A program made the position numbers and the translations under genes. A stretch of 49,208 nt of DNA from Fistulifera solaris. Lineage: Eukaryota; Bacillariophyta; Bacillariophyceae; Naviculales; Stauroneidaceae. Location of the stretch: the NCBI GenBank assembly GCA_030295235.1, contig AP026171.1, positions 1 to 49,208 of the forward strand. The letters run 5' to 3'. This document shows positions 1 through 10,530 of the stretch, piece by piece. Position 1 is the first letter of the stretch; every line of letters begins with the position of its first letter. Under the pieces are notes generated by a model. That model had not been told where the DNA came from. It did no database searches and worked only from the letters and a program-made list of their open reading frames with translations.

Positions 1-155
1 CTCCTAACTCCTAACTCCTAACTCCTAACCCTAACTCCTAACCCTAACCCTAACCCTAACTCCTAACCCTAACCCCTAACCCTAACCCTAACTCCTAACC
101 CTAACCCTCCTAACCCTAACCCTAACCCTAACCCTAACTCCTAACCCTAACCCTG
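1..155. repeat. Terminal telomeric repeat, degenerate
   Basis: The C-rich strand of a TTAGGG-type telomere reads inward from base 1, so this is the left chromosome end. CCCTAA units are mixed with seven-base CTCCTAA units (TTAGGAG on the G strand). The first 30 bases are almost all the variant, and canonical units become commoner further in. The tract decays into unique sequence near 155-160. The variant may be real telomere degeneracy or a base-calling effect. Confidence 0.95.
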
Positions 156-515
156 ACCCTTAGAAACAAAAGAGGGGCAGGATTGACTTCTGACAAGGTA
201 TTTTCCACGAAAATGTACCAGGAACCCTAGAAAATGAACACGGACTCTGTAGCCTTGGTACATAATGCTACACCACGTAGAAACCAGTACCAGTGGCTAC
301 ATCCAAAAGAATTCCCAATGCACTTGCAAGGACCGACGTGGCAAGAGAAGAACCTTGTGGATCACTACAAATGACTCCAGTATGTCCGAAAGGTATTCCA
401 GAAGCTATTCCGCACCCTGTGACTTCAAGCCAAAACTCCATAAAACCACTGTCGAACGCACTGTACCAGGGTACCGCTGCGTGTCCTCCAAGACACAGAA
501 CACGTACTTGAAATA
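156..515. other. Subtelomeric unique sequence, no convincing gene
   Basis: Sequence between the telomere and the minisatellite. An ATG at 265 opens 83 codons on the plus strand, but a second overlapping frame of 72 codons is also open and neither resembles a known family. I see no reason to call a gene here. Confidence 0.4.
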
Positions 516-1110
516 AGTTTGTCACAACTTGCCAACAACTTGCACTTGTACTCTGCTCAACTTGCACTTGCACTTGCACTACTTGCACAACTTGCACTTG
601 CACTTGAACTACTTGCACTTGCACTTGCACAACTTGCACTTGCACTTGCACAACGACTTGCACATCGTGACTTGCACAACCTGTACAATGCACTTGCACT
701 TGCACAACCTGCACAATGCATTTGCACTTCTTGCACAATGCACTTGCACAACTTGCACTTGCACAACTTGCACTTGCACTTGCACTTGCATTTGCACTTG
801 CACTCCACAACTTGCACTTGCACAACGACTTGCACATCGCGACTTGCACAACCTGCACATGCACTTGCACTTGCACAACCTGCACAATGCATTTGCACTT
901 GCACAACGCACTTGCACAACTTGCACTTGCACAACTTGCACTTGCACTTGCACAACGTGCACAACTTGCACAACGACTTGCACAACTTGCACTTGCAGAA
1001 CCTGCACAACGACTTGCACAACATGCACAACACACTTGCACAACTTGCCAACAACTTGCACTTGCACTTGCACTTGCAGAACCTGCACTTGCACAAAGAA
1101 CTTGCACAAT
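516..1110. repeat. TTGCAC-based minisatellite with higher-order repeat
   Basis: About 600 bp built from a six-base unit TTGCAC and a nine-base unit TTGCACAAC in irregular alternation. A higher-order unit is visible: the block containing CAACGACTTGCACATCG begins near 651 and recurs near 823, followed both times by ACCTGCACAATGCATTTGCA. Both short units are multiples of three, so several frames on both strands stay open for 140-300 codons. The resulting Leu/Ala/His or Cys/Lys/Ser/Ala repeats look like by-products of the repeat. Confidence 0.9.
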
Positions 1111-1262
1111 TATGGCATCAGGAGCAGCATAGTCCCTCACAAGCTCATAGTCTAGTGCTATCTCGTGTTTGAAGTCATCATGCACAGAGGTGGCTTTGTT
1201 TTGGGGTTGAAGGTGGGGTCAGACCATTTCTCAGCAAGTAACTCGCGGCCATTTTGAAGGGC

Positions 1263-1935
1263 TTACATCAGACTTTTCGCATCTAACATCGCCTGGCTTT
1301 TATGATCATACCTGTGCAAATATGCATCTTTTACATCAGATTCACACAAGCAGTGCATCAGACTAAGGAAAGGAAGTGCACTGCGCCACTGCTTATCTGT
1401 GTCTTGACGAAAGCACTGGTTTCCAGGGCATTTAAATTTTGACATTTTCGACCTCGTGCGCAAGAAATTAACATCCGCTTCATCGGTTATCGGATTGTCA
1501 TTCAGCCATTTTGTTGCCTTAGTCAATGTCCAATTTTTGGGTTTTTCACGGGTGAACGGGCGATGCACTTCTGAGCGGATTAAATCAATCTTTGGTTTGA
1601 GAGATCGCTTCCGATTCTGTTGCCGAGACACAAATGGTTCTTCATCAAGATCCATAAGTGCTTTGTCACCATCTTTCAAGCCCATACATAAAACAACCAA
1701 ACAGTCAATAGAACCACCTTTTTCAATATAGCGGTGTTCTGCTGCCGTAATTGCTTTTGGGGCTTCAACGATCGAACTACTGTTACTTTTGGCGGACTGT
1801 GAGTTTAGGCCGCAGGAAGTTGAAGAACCTGCCTGTCCAGAGGAAGAGCTGGAATCATCTGTCCTGTCGCCAAAATTCAAGCGCTTATTCTTGAGCGAAG
1901 TTGACACTAGCGTTATCACTGCTATCTTCACTCAT
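1263..1935 (-). CDS. Hypothetical protein, subtelomeric
   Basis: About 224 residues. An ATG at 1935-1933 opens an acidic Ser/Asp start that runs into a stop, while the neighbouring frame continues openly from just after it to a TAA at 1263-1265. The likely protein therefore starts at this ATG with one base missing near 1890. The N-terminal part is Ser-rich (DDSSSSSGQ). The C-terminal half is basic, with a Trp-containing block (KPKNWTLTKATKWLNDNP) and four Cys near the end. No family was recognised, and a mobile-element origin is possible in this location but not shown. Codon composition looks coding, unlike the repeats on either side. Confidence 0.5.
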
Positions 1936-2029
1936 GTTTATATAATTGTGGTGATGAAAACAAAAGAGGACGAGTAATGAAGAATGGAGAAATGGTCAAA
2001 ACCAATCCGCACTCAACTCAATGTTTTCA

Positions 2030-2102
2030 ACTCAAGGTTTTTGAGTTTGTCACTCCAGATTTTGGCTGGCAAACTTTGAGTTGTCCAGCCAAAACCTTGA
2101 GT
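2030..2102. repeat. 18-bp inverted repeat with split left arm
   Basis: The right arm, 2085-2102, reads CCAGCCAAAACCTTGAGT. Its reverse complement occurs on the left in two pieces: ACTCAAGGTTTT at 2030-2041 and TTTTGGCTGG at 2060-2069, separated by an insertion. The loop contains another TTGAGT motif. ACTCAATGTT also occurs as a direct repeat on both sides. It could be the core of a decayed TIR element. Confidence 0.7.
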
Positions 2103-2362
2103 TTGGGTACCACAAATTTTATCCGCACCTAGGCGTATCCAAACTCAATGTTATTTTTTGGTAAATGGCCAAGGCCTTATTCCCCTTTTCCTAGCTTCAC
2201 TTCTTCCTCAATTCCTCCTGCTTTGATTCCTACTTCCATGTACTCGCTACCACTCACTCAAATTCCTACTTCCTACTTCTAAGTTACCGCTTCTAATTCC
2301 TACTTCCTACTTCTACGCTTCCTTGTTCCAAGTTCCATGTTCCATATCCCAATTCCCAAATT

Positions 2363-2390
2363 CCTAACCCTAACCCTAACCCTAACCCTG
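2363..2390. repeat. Interstitial telomeric repeat 1
   Basis: Four to five CCCTAA units in the same orientation as the terminal array, 2.2 kb inside the end. Confidence 0.9.
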
Positions 2391-2526
2391 AAATCTTCTT
2401 TTCCTTATTTCCAACATTTCCTTCTATTCCATCGCCCTTACTCCCTTGTTACTGATTCCTACTTCCTATTTACCTAGTTCTAAGTTCCTTTTTCCAAGTT
2501 CCAAGTTCCATATCCCAATTTCCAAA

Positions 2527-2542
2527 CTCCTAACCCTAACCC
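2527..2542. repeat. Interstitial telomeric repeat 2
   Basis: A CTCCTAA variant unit followed by CCCTAACCC, in the same orientation as the telomere. Confidence 0.8.
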
Positions 2543-2790
2543 GGTCTGTAGCATGTTGCTGCCGGCCGTAGGGATAGAGCTCCTCCGTATGTATAGACCC
2601 ACCTGGGATGGCTCAGGTCTTTGCTCTATTAGGCTGCTGCTCTCCCATTTGAGTCAATTCTTCTTTGTGCAACCTGCCCCTTGTATTCCTGGTTGCATCA
2701 TCCTCATTGCATCCCTCCTCAACACCCTCACATGTCCACCAGTGGTTTTCGAAGTTCTAGCTTAATTTCTTCCCATAGCTGCGTTTTTCC

Positions 2791-2804
2791 ACCCTAACCC
2801 TAAC
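2791..2804. repeat. Interstitial telomeric repeat 3
   Basis: Two CCCTAA units in the same orientation as the telomere, the innermost tract seen. Confidence 0.75.
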
Positions 2805-2977
2805 GGTTTTGCACCAAAAGACGTTCAGCAATGGAGTACCGGATGACATGTACCATTCTCCATTTTTACTTAAGGTTGCATCAGCCTTAACCTCTAAGAA
2901 TGAGAATATTTTTAAGATGCTACCAAATTATAATCTCAATTAGTTTTGTTCTTCATTTACGAAGCCTCTTCATGTGC

Positions 2978-5900
2978 TTATCGAAAACGAAACTTGATGT
3001 AAGGTAACTCGACCTCTTCGTCCGTTTCCTTATCATTGGCAATCACTTCCAGGATTAAAAACAGCTGATTTGGAGGAAACTCTTCTTGGTAATACTCGTT
3101 ATCACTTCAGTCATCTTCATTGCTTTGCGCTCCTCAATTTTTTCTTGTTCGCAAAGAACGAGTAGAGAATGCTGACACCGTGTGAAAGCATACTGATCTC
3201 GAGGTTGTATTGCTCTTCGAAGTAGTCCATGAACTCTCCCATTGTCATATCGCCCATTGCAATATCCAAGCTATCCCAAGCGGTCCATTCCCATTCCTTG
3301 CCCTGTAGCTTACTTTGGTCTTGGCCGGTGGATTGGGTTCTGACATGGTCATGAACGGTACTGCCAAGTTCAAGAAACCATTCTTGTATGCCTCAATTGT
3401 CAACTTTTGCGCGGCGTCCCGATCAGCTTGTACAATTCAAGACAAATGAGTCCAGTCACCAAAGTTGTCGTCGTGGCAATCGCAGGAATGATACGTCCTG
3501 CAATCGCTCTTGAGCGGTGAGCATCGGCAGGGGATGCTGTAATTCATTGCGCGACAGTTGGAACAAGCAGTCACAAAGTTGTTGTGTGCGTCGATGTCTT
3601 TGTCGAATTCAATTGCTACAAGCTCCATGCCCGCAAGTTCAGCCGGTTTGGGTAGCTGCGCGAGCAAGTCTGACACGTTATCATTGTCTCCACTGCTTTT
3701 CTGTTCTTCAGCTTCGGCGTCGTTGGCAGCTATCTTGACACCTTCAGCAGGAACAAAGTCAGGAACGATGACTTGCTCCAACATATCCAGCACATCTACA
3801 TCTGCAGGCACTTGAATGCCATACATTTCCGCTCGCAAGTTGGCGCCCATAACGACGAACTCCAAATGGGTCTTCATATCATTAGCATCGACATCAATTG
3901 CGTTTGGGTCAAAACGAGGGGCTTGGGGCAACGCTTCGATCCCGACCAGAACAGTTGCCCGCTGCTAGTCACTTGATCGGCAGGAAAGTTGTGCAAAAGC
4001 TGTAAGATTTGGTTGGAAAACTGATTTTCGAACGTCAAACGCGCCCACGTCACGCAGTCTTGATACGTCGTGGGACGATCCAAAGTTTGGAGCAGTAGTT
4101 TAATAGTTTCGGCTTTGCTGTTTGGATGCAACGATTCCAAGTACATCTCACCTCCTTTGATATAGCCATTCACTTCCTCAGCAGCCTGTTTGAGCGCCTT
4201 CAAACCAGTCGCGCGCCCATTGCAACGTGTGCTCAATCTGGTTAGGGAAGTTTTCAGTGTGCAAACAGGAATACTCTTTTCGGGAGGGTCGCGAGTAGCA
4301 CCGTAATGCTCCGTCACGTGGGGAACGACAATTTGAGCTGTTTCCCCTTGTTCCAAGAGTACCACTTTCCATCATTGGCAAGCGATAAAAGAGACAACGT
4401 TGATCGACGTACAATCGCGCTTCGACATTGTCCAACGCCGTACAAACCCCCGAAAGCTTGTCATAAAAGTCATCTCCGAACAAATGTTCAGTTTCGTGCA
4501 ACCTTTTCCTGATATGCCGTGACTCTGAGTTGCGGGTTCATGTGTTGCGCCGCCTTGGCCGCCGTGGTACTTTGAACTCGTTGATGTCCGTGTTCCGAAA
4601 CAAAAATTGACGCGACAAGTTTGATTTTCAATGCGATCCATGTCCGTGACATGAACCATTCCTCCCGAACCGCAAGCAACACCCATCATGGCCCAGTTTT
4701 TGAGCATTTCACAACCAATGGCTCCAGCGCCGATCAAGAAGTAATTCAATGCTCCCAATTCTCTTGCATGTCTTGACCGAACACAAGGACTTGACTGTCG
4801 TAGCGAGTGTTGGAGTTTGCTGTCATGTCCGATGACAACAACGTATCTGGTAAACACTCATCCGCGTCCAGATACAAGAAACCAGAAATCGGAGTGAACT
4901 TTCCGGAACACGCCTTCAAGACTTCCTGGCCCACTACACCTCCCAAGGCCGCACACGTGGGACTCAAGATCGCCCGACTGCCATGCGCCAAATGCAAGAC
5001 GATACGCTCTGCTTTCGCGTCTGCGACAACATCGGGCTTGATCTGTTTCGCCAAGTCAAGCACTTGCTGACAAGCGACAGCATCCGGAGGAAGCTGTCCA
5101 TGCTGATCTTGGTATTTCGCGACAGCTTGGAAAGCCACATGTAGCAAAGGAGGACGGTCAAACTTTGCGAAATCGCTCATCATCATATCTCCCGGATTCG
5201 CCAATTTGTCTTTGTAGGATTCGAAAGCCATCTTGACTGGTTGTTTGACCTGCGTAATGTAACCCTGTGCGTGCTGCACCGTTTGTTGTGTCAAATCGAG
5301 ACCATCTAGCGTAAAGGTGTAGGGCCCAGTCACCGTGACAGGATATTCGACATTGTTTTCGAGCCCAGTTACTCCTTGCAAACGCGAAAAGGTGACCTTG
5401 TCGCCCGTCTCCGCCATGGCGTCCTTGATCTTCCAATACCTTGACCGTGGAGGCGCCTCATCGGTCAAGACTGTTTCAATCTGAGAAGTAGCCGCTGGTT
5501 CCCCATCTTTGTCAAATACCGCAAATTCTGCACCGAAATCACAAAAGACTTGGCCGAAGACCGACATTGTTAAGGCGTAAATGAAGGAAGCACCCACTGC
5601 ACGGCACTGCTCATTGATGGCGAATAACGTCTCAGTGGGCAAAAGAATGGTGACAACCACTACCGAGACGTTTGAAGTAATGAGTTCGGTGACTGTTTCG
5701 GTTGCAAGATCGGGCACATCCGCGAGATCGACCTTGACATAGGGATTCAACTGCGCCAAGAGAGGACGACAGAGACTAGCTCGACTTTTCCCGCTCGACA
5801 AGTCCTCCAGGGTCAAGTAAAAGTTTCCTCCCAAATCAAAGGACGTAGGAGACATCGGATCGACGAGAACGATACGATTCAAGCCAGCCAGAATAGTATT

Positions 5901-6163
5901 CTTGGCTACTTCGACACCGCAACCGGAAAGACCCACCAACAAACACGTCGAAGCCATCATACGACGTTGTGCTTCGTGTCCCATGACATACAGCTGACGT
6001 GAATACAACTTTTCGTCGACTGCAAAGAAAGAAGAAACAGAGAAGGAAGAGAGAGCTTGTGAGTCTGTGATGGAGAAAACAAGCAGTAACGACAGACTTT
6101 TGTATCTCTTTCAAGCGCACCTTCGGCTGTTGCGGAAGCATCCATTTTATCTTGAGTCGTCAT
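2978..6163 (-). CDS. UBA1: Ubiquitin-activating enzyme E1, frame-disrupted
   Basis: E1 adenylates the ubiquitin C-terminus with ATP, carries it as a Cys thioester and passes it to E2 enzymes. The ATG at 6163 begins a short exon, and an intron (6120-6020) joins it to [20 protein letters not shown]. The inactive adenylation half ([15 protein letters not shown]) runs cleanly to about 4750. It is followed by the active half ([27 protein letters not shown]) and then the catalytic Cys (PVCTLK; codon 4263-4261) with [33 protein letters not shown] and the C-terminal ubiquitin-fold domain ([19 protein letters not shown]) follow, with TAA at 2980-2978. Total length of about 1,030 residues is normal for UBA1. 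At least ten single-base shifts break the frame downstream of 4760, mostly in homopolymers such as 3138-3143 and 3530-3533. All tested domains and key residues are present, so the gene is probably functional. Confidence 0.93.
6020..6120 (-). other. Intron 1 of the E1 gene
   Basis: 101 bp on the minus strand, starting GTGCGC after GCCGAAG and ending in a pyrimidine-rich TTTCTTTGCAG. Splicing joins codons to give the family-typical sequence [11 protein letters not shown] immediately after the junction, which fixes both sites. Confidence 0.9.
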
Positions 6164-6741
6164 CGAATAAGCTCTTTTCGTAATAGACTGCACAATAAAA
6201 TATATTCAACAGAGATGATAATCAACACACGGGAAGTTATCAAACAAGAAGATTGAATAGCAAAACAGTACAAGTACAAGTACTGGTAGATAAAAGACTC
6301 AATAGTTTTGTTGCCTCCAAGATGGCAAGACGACGACGACGCCGCGCTTTCGTAGAGGAGCGTCTACGTAAAGGTTACGGGCTGTGTTTAATGGATACGG
6401 TAATTTTTTGCGATCTCCGCCGATGCGCAACGAAATCCTACCAGCGGTACCGGTACCGTACCGTTACCAGTAAGGAAACGGCGTTAAAATTCTGCCTCGT
6501 CGTGGACGCTACGTAGAATCTTATACTGGGAGGCAAAATTTTAACGTCCTTCCCAGTACCAGGTAAGTTGCGCGCGAAAGCAAAGGCGAAAGTGTCACAT
6601 TCTATGGGTCAGTCATGAGCTACGAATCACGAATGCGAGAAGACATTAAAGAAAAGAAAACGACATACGGAGTAATATTATAAAACACGCAACCAACACA
6701 CAACAAACCATCATAATTGAACATCAAACTTCCTTTATCAT
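6164..6741. promoter_or_regulatory. Divergent intergenic region, E1 / GT8-1
   Basis: 578 bp separates the E1 start (minus) from the first GT8 start (plus), so it should hold both promoters. It contains a GTACC-rich palindromic cluster (6441-6470) and a MITE-like element (6483-6545). No specific promoter box could be assigned. Confidence 0.5.
6483..6545 (+). mobile_element. MITE-like element, copy 1
   Basis: 63 bp bounded by terminal inverted repeats: GTTAAAATTCTGCCTC at the left and GAGGCAAAATTTTAAC at the right match at 15 of 16 positions as inverted copies. A near-identical copy in the opposite orientation lies at 30970-31031. About ten flanking bases (GGAAACGG and GTCCTT) are also shared, so the full repeat may be somewhat longer. 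It encodes nothing. Confidence 0.8.
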
Positions 6742-8126
6742 ATGAATTCTCCTTTGGGTATGACGGCGGCTTTGTCGCGCTTACAAGCTATAAGACGAAA
6801 ACGACCGCAACCGTGGAAGCTCGCTGGTGGTTTATTGTTGGTTGGATTGGGGCTCTTGCAAAGTCTCTACCATCTTCAGCAATCGCTTCAATTATCGAAT
6901 TTTCAAGAGCAACTCGCTGATTTCACTTTACCGCTTGCTCTATTCTCGAACCCTGAGGTTTCCTCCAAGAATTTCTACTACGACCACGATGACCATGACA
7001 CGTATTCGCGCTTTGCTTACGCCTTTGTGATAGGAGGCTGCGATCCCACGAATCTACCTACCTATCAAAATTATCTCTTTAATATTGCCATTGCGGCCCG
7101 CAATCTGAAACGTCTTGGGAGTCAAGCTGATGTTGTGGTGCTCTTTCAAATGTCAAAACCGCAACAGAATTGCAACTACCGAAACAAGATTTAGAATTGT
7201 TGCATGCGCAAAACGTCACTGTTTATTATATTCCTCAACAATTGACTGGACGAGAGTCATTTTATCGAACGCAATTAGACAAGTTCCGAATACTGGGGCT
7301 CACACAATATGAGAGAGTTCTCTTTATGGATGGCGACATTATGCCATTGTGTAATTTGATCCTTTCATGGAATACGAAAATTCCAACAAAATGTTGTCAT
7401 GGAAGGTCTATACGAGCCATTCAATGGAGGATTTTTCATGTTGAAGACGGGATACTTAGAAGAGATACAACAAATTATTGAAAAGCGCGAAGAAATGGCA
7501 GCCGAGCTAGAGTATCCGCACTTTAATTTTACGATTGGTTGGGGTCAAGACTTGACATACGATCCTTGGGTGAGCTTTAAGAGAAACTGGTACAAACTGG
7601 TCCTTTTAGCCGGATTCGCAGATCAGGGTTTACTCTATTACTATACAAAATACCATCGCAAATCCGTCAGTCTGTTGCATCGTGATGGCGGCGTCCATCA
7701 CTATGGGTGGAATGGCACGACCGTAACCGAAATTGGTCCCTTTAATGAGACCGTCGATAGCTTGCACAACGATACAGATTTGGATTCTATGATTCGCGTG
7801 CCCGGGAAGCATAGCCGATTCCATTATCCTTTAACTGTTTTGTGCATTTTACGGGCAATGCTAAACCATGGCTTTGGGAGGAGCACCCGAAGATTGTTGC
7901 GTACCAGAGACACAAAACAAGTCAGCGAAACATTTTGGATGTACGAGCTATCGGAGATACTGAAAGAACATGGGCGCACGGATGTTGATATTCAAACTCA
8001 TTGGGATCAAAGAAGAAGAGGCAAAGGCCGGCTTTGGGATTGTATCCAACGTATACACAAGTTATCAATGCGAGCTCCGATATCATGACTCCTCTGAAGC
8101 GAGTTAGGCCGAGAGAACAATCATAA
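6742..8126 (+). CDS. GT8-like glycosyltransferase 1, frame-disrupted
   Basis: A type II membrane protein of about 460 residues. An Arg/Lys-rich cytosolic start precedes a membrane anchor (LAGGLLLVGLGLLQSLYHL, residues 28-46) and a lumenal catalytic domain. The domain opens with FAYAFVIGGCDP, YQNYLFNIAIA and ADVVVLFQM. It continues with LDKFRILGLTQYERVLFMDGD, in which DGD is the metal-binding DxD of glycogenin-like GT8 enzymes, then GLYEPFNGGFFMLK and IGWGQDLTYDPW. Such enzymes move a sugar from a nucleotide sugar, probably in the Golgi. Three shifts are each explained by one missing base: in AAAA at 7148-7151, near 7360 and near 7390. The C-terminal block PALGLYPTY matches its paralogues. Donor and acceptor are unknown. 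Confidence 0.85.
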
Positions 8127-8516
8127 TCATCATTTTGGTAAATCTTTTCGTTATTCGTAGGCTTGTACCTTGTACCAGGGTAGAGTGTAGACATTCTTTT
8201 CGAGCTAGACTCGAACTCTAGCACACTGCACTTGTCACTTACTTTGTCCACAACACGTGACTCAAGACATAGCAGAAACGATAGTGCTACCAAAACGTAA
8301 GTTATGTATTGATCAAAGAGTAGTGAATACACCCAAACTCAAAGTCCTAACTTCTTTAGAAGTCCCCATTGCCCATTGCATCTAAATACTTTGTACCTAC
8401 AAGTAGTAGGAAAATGCCCGACGAACACGACACACGGCATGTTGCGACATTCAAATGCATTAAAAGACTTTTCTTTGACAACAAGTACTGTACTTGCTTG
8501 ATGAGCACATCTCATC
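8127..8516. other. Intergenic spacer GT8-1 / GT8-2
   Basis: 390 bp. A GTACC-type motif pair sits at 8165-8178. No gene was recognised. Spacing is compatible with a promoter for the second GT8 copy. Confidence 0.5.
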
Positions 8517-9816
8517 ATGGACAAAGAAGATGCCTTCAGAGACGATGCAGCAACACTCTTCCTTTCGATTAAAATATGGTTTTAACGATTATTGCTGTAG
8601 CGGTTATTCAATTCCGGGGAACATTCATTACGTGGAGACTGTTCTGGGGAACCCAAGGGATGCCTCGTCGACACCGTCAATAAATGAGCTTACAATCTCG
8701 TCCGATCATTCTTCACCCTCTGAGCGCCAAAAGCTCTCCAATGTTCGCATACACGTTCGTTATTGGTGGCTGCGATCCTACGAATCGAGCCAGTTATCAG
8801 AACTACCTTTCAATATTGCTATCTCAGCACGAATCCTCAAGCGACTTGGAAGTCAAGCTGATATCGTGGCTCTTCAAATGTCACAAACAGCCAAAGAGCC
8901 CCAACTTCCAAAATATGATCTAGATTTGCTTCAGGCACAAAATGTCACTGTATATTACATTCCTCAGCAACTGACAGGACGAGAATCGTTCTATCGAACG
9001 ACGTTGGACAAGTTCCGCATTTTGGGCTTGACACAGTATGAAAAGGTCATTCTCATGGATGGAGATTTTTACCGTTATGTAATTTGGACTTTTTCTTCCT
9101 ACATGATACCTTTCAGGAGATTGTTGTGATGGAAGGTCTTTACGAACCTTTCAATGCCGGCTTTTTATGGTGAAAACTGGGATATCGCATTTACAGGAGG
9201 TCCAAGAAATCATAGAAAAGCGTGAGCGAGAGGCCCTCACCTTGACATACCCTTACTTTGATCTGAAAATGGGATGGGGTCATGATTTATCTGATGATCC
9301 TTGGTTTCATACCGTCAAACTGGAACAAATTGACCTTCGAATTTGCTTTTTCGGATCAGGGGCTTTTGTATTACTACGCCAAATATCACCGAAAATCGTA
9401 CAGTTTGTTAAATCGTCGTGGTGGGGTGACGCATTACGGTCGAAATGGAGACACTGGTCAGAAGATAGGCTCCGTCGACCGTTCGCTCAGTCAATATAGC
9501 TCGGTTGCGGAACCAGTTGCAATGAAGTTGAAAGCGAAGACTCGTCGTCATCCTTTTCCGCTGCGCTGCATGCTTCATTTCACAGGAACGACAAAACCGT
9601 GGCTTGATGGGGCGCTCCAAAAGATTGCTGTACAAACGAAACCAAATACAAGTCCGGTAAGCATTACTGGATGTTTGAATTGCACGAGCTCATGCAGGAA
9701 GTGAATCGTGATATCGATCTAAAACGCATTGGGATCCCCTAAAGGCCAATCATCGACCAGCACTCGGCTTATTTGCTACTTCCGATCAAGCGCTGCACGC
9801 GCAAACCAATCTTTGA
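8517..9816 (+). CDS. GT8-like glycosyltransferase 2, frame-disrupted
   Basis: Tandem paralogue of the preceding gene, about 430 residues and shorter at the N terminus. The likely start is the ATG at 8517 (MDKEDAFRDDAATLFLSIK). It leads into a hydrophobic anchor (FLTIIAVAVIQF) once one T is restored in the run near 8580. The ATG at 8576 is the alternative. Shared blocks are FAYTFVIGGCDP, LDKFRILGLTQYEKVILMDGD with the DxD motif, GLYEPFNAGFF, MGWGHDLSDDPW and HYGRNGD, ending in HRPALGLFATSD. At least five shifts break the frame. Similarity to copy 1 is strongest around the DxD motif and weakest in the anchor. Confidence 0.8.
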
Positions 9817-10123
9817 CAAGTTTACAGCCGGTAAACGCTTAATTTCTACCAACAACAGCGCAATAGTGGAATTATAGCCTTAATCGGAATGACGTCATAC
9901 ATAGGATTCAGGATTCCCGACCTATAATCCGTACTGTTGACAGACTTTTACTTCACACGTTTACTTACCGATCATGTCGCTTCACTTCAGTCATGGTATT
10001 CTTCGTGGCTTTATTCCGTTTGCACAATAAAACAATAGGTGTTTTTCGTGTTTGACGCCTTTAGTTGAACAAATACGACAGTCAGCTGTACTATCTTTCT
10101 AGTTTCACCAAATTAAAAGGAAA
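9817..10123. other. Intergenic spacer upstream of eS10
   Basis: 307 bp of AT-rich sequence between the GT8-2 stop and the eS10 start. It presumably holds the eS10 promoter. No repeat or specific motif was recognised. Confidence 0.5.
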
Positions 10124-10530
10124 ATGTTTATCCCCAAGGAAAACCGCATCGCTACTTTCAGCTACCTCTTCAAAGAGGGCGTTTGTGTCGTCAAAAGGAC
10201 ACTCGTTCGCAGACGCATCCTCACATCGAAGGACCAACCAACTTGGAAGTTCTCATGCTCATGAAGAGTTTGCAATCGCGTTTGGTCAAGATCACCTTCT
10301 CGTGGCAGTACAATTATTGCTACTTGACGGACGAAGGCATTGAATACCTTCGAAACTACTTGGCGCTCCCTGCTGAAATCGTTCCCAATACGCACAAGAA
10401 GCAGGCCGGTCGTCTTGATGTGCGCGAACGCGATGACAAGTTCGGCGGAGGTGGACGCCCTGCTTTCCGTGGTGGAGATCGTGAATACCGTGGTCGTGAA
10501 GGAGGATTCGGTCGTGGTGGAGGTCTCTAA
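10124..10530 (+). CDS. RPS10: 40S ribosomal protein eS10
   Basis: About 135 residues, a normal length for eS10, a small-subunit protein near the ribosome head and mRNA entry region. The ATG at 10124 gives MFIPKENRIATFSYLFKEG, the typical eS10 opening. The winged-helix core follows (MKSLQSRLVK, YLTDEGIEYLRNYLALPAE, IVPNTHKKQ), and then the usual Arg/Gly-rich tail (GGGGRPAFRGGDREYRG). A single shift in AAAA at 10193-10196 separates the first 23 codons from the rest. One extra A gives the expected VVKKDTRSQTHPHIE. As an essential gene, it argues that the shift is technical or that another copy exists. Confidence 0.93.

Larger units (their letters stand above)
2297..2542. repeat. Duplicated unit ending in telomeric repeats
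   Basis: Two related copies of about 80-90 bp, near 2297-2390 and 2456-2542. Each starts ATTCCTACTTCCTA, passes through a shared CCATATCCCAATT segment and ends in CCTAACCCTAACC. They are imperfect direct repeats, each capped by an interstitial telomeric tract. Confidence 0.7.
1936..2977. other. Subtelomeric spacer with repeats
   Basis: About 1 kb between the hypothetical gene and the 3' end of the E1 gene. It contains an interrupted inverted repeat (2030-2102), a pyrimidine-rich tract of TTCCTACTTCCTA-like motifs (about 2190-2540), and three interstitial telomeric tracts. An ATG at 2553 opens 70 hydrophobic codons between two of these tracts; this is not convincing as a gene. Confidence 0.6.

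Noticed and set aside
516-1110. Repeat tract as a CRISPR array
   Set aside because: There are no unique spacers, and the setting is eukaryotic telomeric.
268-1185. Long open frames on both strands (up to 305 codons) over the minisatellite
   Set aside because: They are produced by repeat units of six and nine bases and encode only simple Leu/His/Ala or Cys/Lys/Ser/Ala repeats.
6253-6516. Arg-rich plus-strand frame
   Set aside because: It runs through a GTACC cluster and into a MITE-like element, so it is intergenic.
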